Positions 1 through 7,313 of a stretch of 64,000 nt of DNA are shown one piece after another (within the stretch, counting starts at the first letter, position 1; the number at the start of each line of letters is the position of its first letter). Source of the DNA: Pseudomonas sp. GCEP-101 (lineage in GTDB: Bacteria; Pseudomonadota; Gammaproteobacteria; Pseudomonadales; Pseudomonadaceae); the NCBI RefSeq assembly GCF_025133575.1, contig NZ_CP104011.1, positions 1,984,001 to 2,048,000 of the forward strand, given 5' to 3'. The notes beneath the pieces were generated by a model that saw only the letters and a program-made list of their open reading frames with translations, was not told the origin of the DNA and did no database searches. A program made the position numbers and the translations under genes.

Positions 1-1139
1 CACTCCGCCAGCCGCCCCAGCATGTCATCGCACCGGGCCAACTGCTCCAGGCTGACGAACTCGTCCGGCTTGTGGCCCTGGTCCATGCTGCCCGGGCCGC
101 AGACCACGGTGGGAATGCCGGCCTGGTGGAACAGCCCGCCCTCGGTGCCATAGGCGACGGTGGTGAAATCCCGCGAACCGGTGAGCTGCGCGATCAGCTC
201 GGCCGCCTGGGTCTGCTGGTCGGTCACCAGTGCCGGGTAGGCGGAAATCTCGCTGAAGCGGATATCCGTCTCGGCTTTTACCGCACGCATCTTCGGTAGC
301 AGCTCGGCTTCGGCGAAGGCGCGCAGGTCCTCGGCGACCTGTTGCGGGTCGTCGCTGGGCAGCGCGCGCACTTCGAAATCGAACTGGCATTCGGCGGGCA
401 CGATGTTCAGTGCGCGGCCGCCGCTGATCACGCCGGTCTGCACGGTGGAGTAGGGCGGGTCGAAGCGCGGGTCATGGCGCTCGGGAGCGGCCAGGCGGGT
501 GCCGATCTCGCCGAGGCGGCCGATCAGCTTCGCCGCGTATTCGATGGCATTCACCCCCTGCGGCGCATAGGCCGAGTGGCACGGCGCGCCGTGCACCTGG
601 CAGCGCATGGCGAGCTTGCCCTTGTGGCCAAGCACCGGCTTCAGCTCGGTGGGTTCGCCGATGATGCACAGGATCGGCTTGTGCTCGCGGTGCTCCAGCG
701 CGGCGAGCAGCGAACGCACGCCCAGGCAGCCGACTTCCTCGTCGTAGGAGAAGGCCAGGTGCACCGGCAGGCGCAGCGGCTGGGCGAGGAACGCCGGCAC
801 CGCCGCCAGCACGCAGGCGATGTAGCCCTTCATGTCCGCCGTGCCACGGCCGTAGAGGCGGCCGTCGCGTTCGGTCAGTTCGAACGGCGGCACCGTCCAC
901 GGCTGGCCGTCGGTGGGCACCACGTCGGTGTGGCCGGACAGGCACACGCCGCCGCGATCCTGCGGACCGAGCGTGGCGTAGAGATTGGCCTTGCCGCCCT
1001 CGGCATCGTGGAACAGCTCGCAGGCTACGCCGAAGCCTGCGAGGTAGTCGCGGATGTAGTGGATCAGCGCCAGGTTGGAGTGGCGGCTGACGGTGTTGAA
1101 GGCGATCAGGTCGGCGAGGATGTCACGGCTGGTGGGCAT
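1..1139 (-). CDS. argE: Acetylornithine deacetylase-type M20 peptidase, 3' end cut by window
   Basis: M20-family zinc amidohydrolase that would remove the acyl group from N-acetylornithine or a related N-acyl amino acid. The translation starts MPTSRDILADLIAFNTVS and carries the M20 metal motifs in order: SGHTDVVP, then GRGTADMKG, then EEVGCLG, then GEPTELKP, and a late GPGSMDQGHKPDEFV segment. About 379 codons lie in the window, close to the full family length, so only the last few residues are missing. It is the last gene of a leftward run (monooxygenase, RidA, DUF1028, this gene), separated from DUF1028 by a paired REP. In that context it may be a catabolic deacylase and not the arginine enzyme; the ArgE assignment rests on sequence motifs only. 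Confidence 0.85.
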   Translation of the reverse strand, partial: MPTSRDILADLIAFNTVSRHSNLALIHYIRDYLAGFGVACELFHDAEGGKANLYATLGPQDRGGVCLSGHTDVVPTDGQPWTVPPFELTERDGRLYGRGTADMKGYIACVLAAVPAFLAQPLRLPVHLAFSYDEEVGCLGVRSLLAALEHREHKPILCIIGEPTELKPVLGHKGKLAMRCQVHGAPCHSAYAPQGVNAIEYAAKLIGRLGEIGTRLAAPERHDPRFDPPYSTVQTGVISGGRALNIVPAECQFDFEVRALPSDDPQQVAEDLRAFAEAELLPKMRAVKAETDIRFSEISAYPALVTDQQTQAAELIAQLTGSRDFTTVAYGTEGGLFHQAGIPTVVCGPGSMDQGHKPDEFVSLEQLARCDDMLGRLAE

Positions 1140-1165
1140 GGTTGGGTCCTGCGTTTTTGCTCTTT

Positions 1166-1236
1166 GTAGGAGCGAGCTTGCTCGCGAACAAACCCCGCTG
1201 CAGGGCCGGGGTTCGCGAGCAAGCTCGCTCCTACAG
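1166..1236. repeat. Paired REP, taggagcgagcttgctcgcga family
   Basis: Two inverted copies of a taggagcgagcttgctcgcga unit face each other across about 25 bases, in the gap between the DUF1028 gene and argE. Each unit is itself palindromic (gagcttgctc). Similar pairs lie at 28716, 30442, 52741 and 62595. The arrangement is that of a REPIN/BIME. It could act as a weak transcription or mRNA-decay boundary inside the operon. Confidence 0.85.
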
Positions 1237-1246
1237 GTACGTGGTC

Positions 1247-1921
1247 TTACTCGTCCCCCGGCACACCGTAGCTCGGCGCCTTGGTCGGGTCGAGGGCGCG
1301 CACCAGGTAGTCCTCCAGTTGCGGCTTGTAGGCCACCCAGAGTTTCTCCAGCTCATCGATGGGCGCTTCGTCCGCCCAGTCGACGCGCAGGTCGACGATC
1401 GGCCAGACCAAGTCGCCGACCACCTTCAGCGCCGCCGAATGCACCGGGCCGGCTTCGCCACCGGCGGCCATCGCCGCCTGCATCGCCGCCAGCAGGCGTT
1501 CGGCCAGGCATCCGTTGGCGCTCTCGAAGGCCTGGGTCATGGCTTCGATCACCGCCGTGGAGGAGAGCAGGTTGCCTGCTGCCACGCAGTTCTCACCCGC
1601 CACGGCGTTGTGCACGCCCAGCGCTTCGCTGCCGGTGAACAGCGCGACCTTGCCGTGCTGGTCGATCACCGTCACCTGGCGGTACTGGCTGTAGCCGTTG
1701 CTGGAGAGTGCCTGGTCCAGCGCCGCGCCCGGCTCCAGGCCGGCTTCGAGCCGGTCGAGGATCTGCGGGCCAAGGGCCGGCAGGGTGATGTTCTGCGTAG
1801 CCACCGCGCCGACGCCGGCGCGTACCCAGGGGCAGCGGGCGCCCACGGCGATGCTCGAGGAGCTGATGGCGATACCCAGCTGGCCGGTTTCGGCGCAGCG
1901 GCCGACGATGGAGAAGGTCAT
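1247..1921 (-). CDS. DUF1028 family protein (Ntn-hydrolase-like)
   Basis: 224-residue protein beginning MTFSIVGRCAETGQLGIAIS, which is typical of the DUF1028 family, annotated as Ntn-hydrolase-like with no settled reaction. The central segment (GVGAVATQNIT, later GNLLSS) also fits the family. I chose the ATG at 1921, not an upstream ATG at 1990, because an AAGGAG ribosome site sits just before it and the family begins at MTFSI. It lies between ridA and argE on the same strand. A 127-nt near-palindrome fills the gap from ridA. Co-location with RidA and an M20 deacylase suggests amide or imine chemistry on an amine compound, which is inference. Confidence 0.85.
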   Translation of the reverse strand: MTFSIVGRCAETGQLGIAISSSSIAVGARCPWVRAGVGAVATQNITLPALGPQILDRLEAGLEPGAALDQALSSNGYSQYRQVTVIDQHGKVALFTGSEALGVHNAVAGENCVAAGNLLSSTAVIEAMTQAFESANGCLAERLLAAMQAAMAAGGEAGPVHSAALKVVGDLVWPIVDLRVDWADEAPIDELEKLWVAYKPQLEDYLVRALDPTKAPSYGVPGDE

Positions 1922-1990
1922 GGTGGCTCCTTGCTTGTTCTGGTAGCTAAAACGACAAAGGGCGATGCGGAAAATCCGCATCGCCTGCAC

Positions 1991-2117
1991 GCTTGAAAGC
2001 GTTACGAGCGACAGCCAGGCAAGGCGGGGTTGGGCGAGAAAAGCGGAGTTTGCTGTAGCAAATGAGCATTTTCTCGACCGACCCCAACGCAGCGTGGCCT
2101 AGCGCAGTAGCTTTCAG
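1991..2117. repeat. Large imperfect palindrome between ridA and the DUF1028 gene
   Basis: About 127 nt that fold back on themselves. Outer arms tgaaagc (1994-2000) and gctttca (2110-2116) pair, inner arms ggggttgggcgagaaaa (about 2027-2042) and ttttctcgaccgacccc (2069-2085) pair with few mismatches, and tttgct/agcaaa pairs at the tip. The outer end runs into the ridA stop codon. It could be a MITE-like insertion or a structured intercistronic RNA. No open frame is evident in it. Confidence 0.7.
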
Positions 2118-2524
2118 TCCGGAATGACCGCGATGACGTCGATTTCCATCAACCACTGCGGCTGGCCGAGGGCCGAGACCACCAGGCCGGTGGAGATCGG
2201 GAACACGCCCTTCAGCCACTTGCCCACTTCCTGGTACACCGGCTCGCGGTAGCGCGGGTCGATCAGGTAGGTGGTGGTCTTGACGATGTGCGACAGGTCG
2301 CTGCCGGCTTCTTCCAGCAGTTGCTTGACGTTCTTCATCGCCTGTTCGGCCTGGGCACGCGGGTCACCGAGGCCCACCAGGTTGCCTTCGAAGTCGGTGC
2401 CGACCTGGCCGCGCACGTACACGGTGTTGCCGGCGCGCACGGCCTGGCAGAGGTCGTTGTCCAGGGACTGGTTCGGGTAGGTGTCCTTGGTGTTGAACAT
2501 GCGGATGCGAGTGTGGGTAGGCAT
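2114..2524 (-). CDS. RidA/YjgF/UK114 family protein
   Basis: 136-residue member of the RidA family, whose best known activity is hydrolysis of reactive enamines/imines. The family signature region is visible as GNTVYVRGQVGTD near the start and as the late stretch GLVVSALGQPQWLMEIDVIAVIP; the middle contains QAEQAMKNVKQLLEEAG. It begins 3 bases after the monooxygenase stop codon, so the two are translationally coupled. A RidA enzyme directly behind a flavin monooxygenase resembles the logic of the rut pathway (RutA with RutC), where an unstable oxidation product is hydrolysed. The substrate here is unknown. Confidence 0.9.
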   Translation of the reverse strand: MPTHTRIRMFNTKDTYPNQSLDNDLCQAVRAGNTVYVRGQVGTDFEGNLVGLGDPRAQAEQAMKNVKQLLEEAGSDLSHIVKTTTYLIDPRYREPVYQEVGKWLKGVFPISTGLVVSALGQPQWLMEIDVIAVIPD

Positions 2525-2527
2525 CTC

Positions 2528-3856
2528 TTACTCCCAGGAAGCGGCTTTCTGAACGGAGGCTTCGCGCTGCGAAGCGTCCTGGTATTCGACATAACGGCGT
2601 TGGGTGGCGATGTGCCCGGCCACGTGCTTGGCGTCGTGCCACACGCCCCAGATGAACGAGGAGCCACGGCGCGACAGCCACGGCAGGCCGACGAAGTACA
2701 CGCCCGGCTCGCGGGAGACGCCGCGCTGGTGCTTGGGCTTGCCCTTGTCGTCGAAGGCGTCCACCTGCAGCCAGTTGAAGTCCACGGCGTAGCCGGTGGC
2801 CCAGATGATCGAGGTGATGCCGGCCTCGGCGAGGTCCAGCTGGCGGATCGGGTGACGGATGCACTCGGCGTCCGGGTAGACCTTGCGGGCCTCCGGCTCA
2901 AGCGGCAGGTCCAGGCCGTTGCGCTCGATGTAGGCGTCGGCGGCGTCCAGCAGGCCAAGGTAGTTGTCGTCGCCGGCCTTCAGGTTGGCCACCAGGTCGT
3001 CCTGGAAGGTCACCTTGCCGCCTTCGAAGGACTGGGTCAGGCCGGTCAGGGTGATGCCCTCGTTGGCCAGGCGGCGGAAGTCGATGGTCTCGCCGCCACG
3101 GGCACCGCTCACGGCGATGGTCACGTGCTCGCGGCCCGGCTGCACTTCCTCGGCGTCCCACAGGCCGAGCACGCCCAGCCACCAGACGAAGTCGCGGTTG
3201 CGGTAGGAGCGCGGCGGACGGTCATGGGCGCCCACGGAGAGGTAGGTCTTCTTGCCGGCGCGGTTCAGCTCGTCGGCGATCTGCACGCCGGAGGAGCCGG
3301 CACCGATCACCAGCACCGCGCCCTCGGGCAGTTGCTGCGGGTTGAAGTACTTGGCCGAGTGGATCTGGTACAGGCCTTCGTCCTTCGGTGCGATGGCCGG
3401 GATCACCGGGCGCTGGAACGGGCCGGTGGCGGAGACGATGCGCAGGGCCTGCAGCGTGCCCTCGGAGGTTTCCACGGAAAAGCCGGGGCGGCCTTCGTTG
3501 CGGGTGACCTTCTTCACTTCCACGCCGGTGCGGATCGGCGCGTTGAACTGCTTGGCGTAGGCGACGAAGTAATCGGCGACCTGCTCCTTGTGCGGGAAGT
3601 CGTCCGGGCCGACGGGGAATTCCATGTTCGGGAATCGGTCATGCCAGGCCGGGCCGTTGGCGACCAGCGAGTCCCAGCGGCCGGTGCGCCAGGCTTCGGC
3701 GATGCGGCTTTTTTCCAGCACGAGGTGCGGCACGCCCTGCAGGGTCAGGTGCTCGCTCATGGCCACGCCGGCTTGTCCGGCGCCAACGACCAGCGTGTCG
3801 ATTTCCAGGTTATCAAGCGACTTCTTGCCGAAGGCGCCTGGATTCAGGTCGGTCAT
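2528..3856 (-). CDS. Flavin-containing monooxygenase (FAD/NADPH, YUCCA/TrkA-like)
   Basis: 442-residue class B flavoprotein monooxygenase. An N-terminal FAD Rossmann motif VVGAGQAGVAMSEHL lies near residue 22, and an NADPH-type motif VLVIGAGSSGVQIADEL is near the middle. Just before the second motif is the segment YQIHSAKYFNP, which is related to the FMO fingerprint. A C-terminal IIWATGYAVDF motif matches the usual ATG segment. A GAGGA ribosome site precedes the ATG at 3856. It is the first gene of the leftward run monooxygenase-RidA-DUF1028-ArgE. FMOs of this type oxygenate N, S or carbonyl groups; given the neighbours an amine or N-acyl amine substrate is likely but unproven. Confidence 0.88.
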   Translation of the reverse strand: MTDLNPGAFGKKSLDNLEIDTLVVGAGQAGVAMSEHLTLQGVPHLVLEKSRIAEAWRTGRWDSLVANGPAWHDRFPNMEFPVGPDDFPHKEQVADYFVAYAKQFNAPIRTGVEVKKVTRNEGRPGFSVETSEGTLQALRIVSATGPFQRPVIPAIAPKDEGLYQIHSAKYFNPQQLPEGAVLVIGAGSSGVQIADELNRAGKKTYLSVGAHDRPPRSYRNRDFVWWLGVLGLWDAEEVQPGREHVTIAVSGARGGETIDFRRLANEGITLTGLTQSFEGGKVTFQDDLVANLKAGDDNYLGLLDAADAYIERNGLDLPLEPEARKVYPDAECIRHPIRQLDLAEAGITSIIWATGYAVDFNWLQVDAFDDKGKPKHQRGVSREPGVYFVGLPWLSRRGSSFIWGVWHDAKHVAGHIATQRRYVEYQDASQREASVQKAASWE

Positions 3857-4157
3857 GGCTTGCTTCCTCAGACTCTGATCACGTTTGTTCTTGTTGCGGC
3901 TAGCGATGAGGTGTTGGCCGCATTCTGTTCAGAGGCTGGGAATAGCGAAATTATGTTTTTTGTAGTCGCAGGCTAGGGAAAAGCTGCACCCACGCAGACC
4001 CCGCGGCCCGCGGGCTGCAGAGGTGGGGGTATAGGATTTTTGGTGGCTGGGGCGACAAATTGGATAGGCTGACATTGCCTTGTGCGCTTCGTGGCGGGAT
4101 GAATTTGAGCGCAGGAGCAATTGTCTTCTTCTGGGCGAGCCCGTGCTGATGCATCCA

Positions 4158-4320
4158 CTCACCCCAGCCCTCGGCTTTGGCGTCCTGCGTCGCTCTACCT
4201 CCTGCATCCATGCAGTCGTCTCCCTCGGGGAGAGGGGGCAGTCCGAGCCGACGGGCGCCAGGGTTTCATCCGGCGCCGAACGGTTCCCTCTCCCTCTGGG
4301 AGAGGGTCAGGGTGAGGGCC
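4158..4320. repeat. Bipartite repeat element, copy 1 (second copy inside xdhB)
   Basis: Starts with ctcaccccagccctcgg and ends with agggtcagggtgaggg, so the termini are inverted. The first roughly 75 bases, through tgcatccatgcagtcgtctccc, are almost identical to 38530-38604. Internal ctctccct...gggagaggg palindromes are shared with elements at 7231, 18069, 52589, 59165 and 62953. It looks like a paired REP (REPIN) or small non-autonomous element. Confidence 0.8.
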
Positions 4321-4340
4321 AACCCGAGCGCAGATACATC

Positions 4341-4417
4341 TCGCAGGAGCGGACTTTGTCCGCGATAGGCCCGCATCGCGCCGGATGCCATCGCGGACGG
4401 AGTCCGCTCCGACAAGG
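4341..4417. repeat. Paired REP, aggagcggac-tccgtcc family
   Basis: Inverted units caggagcggactttgtccgcga and tcgcggacggagtccgctccga lie about 30 bases apart, just downstream of the bauR stop codon. Related units occur at 24792, 30571, 30781, 50070, 62785 and 62905. It may serve as the 3' boundary of bauR. Confidence 0.75.
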
Positions 4418-4426
4418 GCATCGCGT

Positions 4427-5347
4427 TCAGCGGCTCTGCGCCACCGCCTCCAGGAACCGCTCCAGCACCAGGTTCGGCCGGCGCCCCTTGCGGGTCACCA
4501 CGGTCAGCGGGATGTCGTAGTGGAAGCGCTCCGGCCGCAGCGCGCGCAGGCGCCCCTGGGCGACCCAGTCGGCGGCATAGTGGTCGGGCAGGTAGCCGAT
4601 GTAGCTGCCGGTAAGGATCAGGAAGGCCATGCCCTCGCGATCGGAGGCCGTGGCGCTGCCGGACAGCTCCTGGTGCCGCTCCTGCGCCTCGGCGGGGATG
4701 CGGTAGCTCGGCGCCACCGCGTCGCAGGCGTGGATTTCCTCCACCGTGATGCTCGCGTCGTCGCGCTCGAACAGCGGGTGCTCCCGGCTGCAGAACAGCA
4801 GCGAGCGCTCCTCATAAAGGGCGGAATACTCCAGCCCCGACAGCGGACTGATGAGCGGCACCACCCCCACGTGCAGGCGGCCGTCGAGCACACCCAGCTC
4901 GATCTCGTTGGGCGTGGTCATGCCGATGTTGATCCGCACGCCCGGCCCGCTGGCCTTCAGCGCGCGCAAGGCGTGGGTGATGCGCATCTGCGGCAGGGTT
5001 ACCAGGTTGTTGATGATGCCGATGTTCAGCTCGCCGCGCAGGTGCTGGTGCAGTTCATTGACCTCCGCGCGGAAACCCTCCAGCGCCGCCAGCAGGGATT
5101 GGGTCGCGCGGTACACCTCGCGGCCCTCGTCGGTCAGCGCGAAGCCCGCCCGGCCGCGCTGGCACAGGCGCATCCCCAGGCGCTTCTCCAGGTCGCCCAT
5201 GTGCAGGCTGATGGCCGAGCGGCTGATGCCCAGCGTGCTTTCCGCAGCCGAGAAACTGCCGCACTCGACGATGGTCTTGAAGATGCGCAGCAGGCGGATC
5301 TCGAAGTCGCTGACCTGGCCCAGGGAAGGCGCGCGTTGTTTCGCCAT
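4427..5347 (-). CDS. bauR: LysR-family regulator of beta-alanine catabolism
   Basis: 306-residue LysR-type transcription factor. The N-terminal winged helix-turn-helix is clear (FEIRLLRIFKTIVECGSFSAAE, then LGISRSAISLHMGDLEKRLG), followed by the usual linker helix and a LysR substrate-binding domain. It is divergent from bauA across a 137-bp gap, the arrangement recalled for P. aeruginosa bauR (PA0133). By analogy it activates bauABC in response to beta-alanine or a related omega-amino acid. The ribosome site is weak. Function is inferred from gene order and from the three structural genes. Confidence 0.88.
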   Translation of the reverse strand: MAKQRAPSLGQVSDFEIRLLRIFKTIVECGSFSAAESTLGISRSAISLHMGDLEKRLGMRLCQRGRAGFALTDEGREVYRATQSLLAALEGFRAEVNELHQHLRGELNIGIINNLVTLPQMRITHALRALKASGPGVRINIGMTTPNEIELGVLDGRLHVGVVPLISPLSGLEYSALYEERSLLFCSREHPLFERDDASITVEEIHACDAVAPSYRIPAEAQERHQELSGSATASDREGMAFLILTGSYIGYLPDHYAADWVAQGRLRALRPERFHYDIPLTVVTRKGRRPNLVLERFLEAVAQSR

Positions 5348-5484
5348 CTTAGTTTTACCAATCCGAAACTGAACGTAAGAAGAATAAGCTTTAACTCACG
5401 TTTAGTCAGGCCCAATCTACGAGCATCGCACCAGGCATACTGCGGCCTGCGCGCCCAACAAGACTGTCGTCGAGGACATGCTCC
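5348..5484. promoter_or_regulatory. bauR-bauA divergent promoter region with candidate LysR operator
   Basis: The divergent gap is AT-richer than the flanking genes. An imperfect inverted repeat, ctgaacgt (5369-5376) and acgtttag (5398-5405), surrounds aagctt. Its size and position suit a LysR-type operator governing both directions. A GAGGA ribosome site lies about 11 bases before the bauA ATG. No experimentally defined BauR consensus is known to me, so this is a candidate. Confidence 0.45.
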
Positions 5485-6831
5485 ATGAACCAGCACGTGA
5501 ACGTCACCCCGTCGGTGGCCAGCGAACTGAACCTGAAGGCCCACTGGATGCCCTTCAGCGCCAACCGCAACTTCCACAAGGACCCGCGCATCATCGTCGC
5601 CGCCGAAGGCAGCTGGCTGGTGGACGACAAGGGCCGCAAGATCTACGACAGCCTGTCGGGCCTGTGGACCTGCGGCGCCGGTCACTCGCGCAAGGAAATC
5701 GCCGACGCGGTCGCCAAGCAGCTGACCACCCTCGACTACTCCCCGGCCTTCCAGTACGGCCACCCGCTGTCCTTCAAGCTGGCTGAAAAAATCACCCAGC
5801 TGACCCCCGCTGGCCTGGACCATGTGTTCTTCACCGGCTCGGGCTCCGAGTGCGCCGACACCTCCATCAAGATGGCCCGCGCCTACTGGCGCCTCAAAGG
5901 CCAGGCGCAGAAGACCAAGCTGATCGGCCGCGCCCGTGGCTACCACGGCGTGAACGTCGCCGGCACCGCCCTGGGCGGCATTGGCGGCAACCGCAAGATG
6001 TTCGGCCAGCTGATGGACGTCGACCACCTGCCGCACACCCTGCAGCCGGGCCTGGCGTTCACCAAGGGCATGGCCGAGACCGGCGGCGTGGAGCTGGCCA
6101 ACGAACTGCTGAAGCTGATCGAGCTGCATGACGCGTCCAACATCGCCGCGGTCATCGTCGAGCCGATGTCCGGTTCCGCCGGCGTGCTGGTGCCGCCCAA
6201 GGGCTACCTGCAGCGCCTGCGCGAAATCTGCGATCAGCACAACATCCTGCTGATCTTCGACGAAGTGATCACCGCCTTCGGCCGCATGGGCAAGCCCACC
6301 GGCGCCGAGTTCTTCGGCGTGAAGCCGGACATCATGAATGTCGCCAAGCAGGTCACCAACGGCGCCATCCCCATGGGCGCGGTGATCGCCAGCAGCGAGA
6401 TCTACAACACCTTCATGGGCCAGAACCTGCCGGAATACGCCGTCGAGTTCGGCCATGGCTACACTTACTCCGCGCACCCGGTCGCCTGCGCCGCCGGTCT
6501 CGCCGCGCTGGAGCTGCTGGAGAAGGAAAACCTCATCCAGCAGTCCCTGGAGCTGGCGCCGCACTTCGAGAAGGCCCTGCACGGCCTGAAGGGCGCGAAG
6601 AACGTCGTCGACATCCGCAACTGCGGCCTGGCCGGCGCGATCCAGATCGCCGCTCGCGACGGCGACGCCATCGTGCGTCCGTTCGAAGCCAGCATGAAGC
6701 TGTGGAAAGAAGGCTTCTACGTGCGCTTCGGCGGCGACACCCTGCAATTCGGCCCGACCTTCAACGCCAAGCCCGAAGACCTGGACCGCCTGTTCAGCGC
6801 CGTGGGCGACGCCCTCAACGGGGTCGCGTAA
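5485..6831 (+). CDS. bauA: Beta-alanine (omega-amino acid):pyruvate aminotransferase
   Basis: 448-residue class III PLP aminotransferase, the expected length for Pseudomonas omega-amino acid:pyruvate transaminase. It moves the amino group of beta-alanine to pyruvate, giving malonate semialdehyde and alanine. The PLP lysine is K288 in NVAKQVTNGAIPMG. The upstream IFDEVITAFGRMG provides the Asp that contacts the pyridine nitrogen, and GSGSECADTSIKMAR lies in the phosphate-binding region. It is first in the bauABC operon, and its TAA is followed directly by the bauB GTG. Confidence 0.95.
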   Translation: MNQHVNVTPSVASELNLKAHWMPFSANRNFHKDPRIIVAAEGSWLVDDKGRKIYDSLSGLWTCGAGHSRKEIADAVAKQLTTLDYSPAFQYGHPLSFKLAEKITQLTPAGLDHVFFTGSGSECADTSIKMARAYWRLKGQAQKTKLIGRARGYHGVNVAGTALGGIGGNRKMFGQLMDVDHLPHTLQPGLAFTKGMAETGGVELANELLKLIELHDASNIAAVIVEPMSGSAGVLVPPKGYLQRLREICDQHNILLIFDEVITAFGRMGKPTGAEFFGVKPDIMNVAKQVTNGAIPMGAVIASSEIYNTFMGQNLPEYAVEFGHGYTYSAHPVACAAGLAALELLEKENLIQQSLELAPHFEKALHGLKGAKNVVDIRNCGLAGAIQIAARDGDAIVRPFEASMKLWKEGFYVRFGGDTLQFGPTFNAKPEDLDRLFSAVGDALNGVA

Positions 6832-7140
6832 GTGAGCGAGCGTCCGAAGGCCGTCCCGACGGTACAGATCGACAACGACAAGGTCCTGGTCACCGAGTGG
6901 CGCTTCGCCCCCGGCGCCGAGACCGGCTGGCACCGCCACGGCATGGAATACGTCGTGGTGCCGGTGACCGGCGGCGAGCTGCTGCTGGAAACCCCCGAGG
7001 GCGAGCGGCGCGCGCCGCTGGTCCTGGGCCAGAGCTACACCCGTCAGATCGGTACCGAGCACAACGTGATCAACCCGTGCGATCACGAAGTGGCGTTCAT
7101 CGAGATCGAGCTCAAGGACGGTCAACCGCACAGCCACTGA
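6832..7140 (+). CDS. bauB: Small cupin protein of the beta-alanine operon
   Basis: 102-residue single-domain cupin. It starts with GTG (SERPKAVPTVQID) immediately after the bauA stop codon, so translation is coupled. Cupin motif 1 is seen as PGAETGWHRHGMEYVVVPVTGG and motif 2 as NPCDHEVAFIEIEL. The HxH and later residues could bind a metal. It corresponds to the bauB cupin of P. aeruginosa, whose exact role in beta-alanine use is not clear. A scavenging or regulatory role for the semialdehyde is possible. Confidence 0.88.
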   Translation: MSERPKAVPTVQIDNDKVLVTEWRFAPGAETGWHRHGMEYVVVPVTGGELLLETPEGERRAPLVLGQSYTRQIGTEHNVINPCDHEVAFIEIELKDGQPHSH

Positions 7141-7230
7141 GCGCGCGGGCACGCGAGAAGGCATGCCGGGACGAGTCACCTTAGAGTGGCTGCCGGCGGG
7201 CCCCACCGCCCACGCCTCACACCGAACAAT

Positions 7231-7266
7231 CCCCTCTCCCTTCAGGGAGAGGGCTAGGGAGAGGGG
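7231..7266. repeat. ctctccct/agggagag palindromic repeat
   Basis: cccctctcccttcagggagaggg followed by ctagggagagggg lies in the 173-bp gap between bauB and bauC. It belongs to the same family as the elements at 4158, 18069, 38530, 52589, 59165 and 62953. It splits the bau operon and may form an intercistronic stem-loop. Confidence 0.75.
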
Positions 7267-7313
7267 CTCTCGAAGCCCCTCACCCGAACCACTCAAGCGA
7301 GAAGAGACAACCC

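Larger units (their letters stand above)
3857..4426. other. 570-bp intergenic region with repeats
   Basis: No convincing gene. The right-hand promoter of the leftward monooxygenase cluster must lie in 3857-3960, which is relatively AT-rich. Around 3999-4016 there is a GC palindrome (ccgcggcccgcgg). The remainder is taken up by the two repeat elements listed at 4158 and 4341. Confidence 0.7.

Noticed and set aside
5134..7296. Long open frame on the minus strand opposite bauA
   Set aside because: It lies antisense to clear aminotransferase and cupin genes and its translation is Gly/Ala/Val/His-rich with no motif. Long antisense frames are normal in high-GC DNA.
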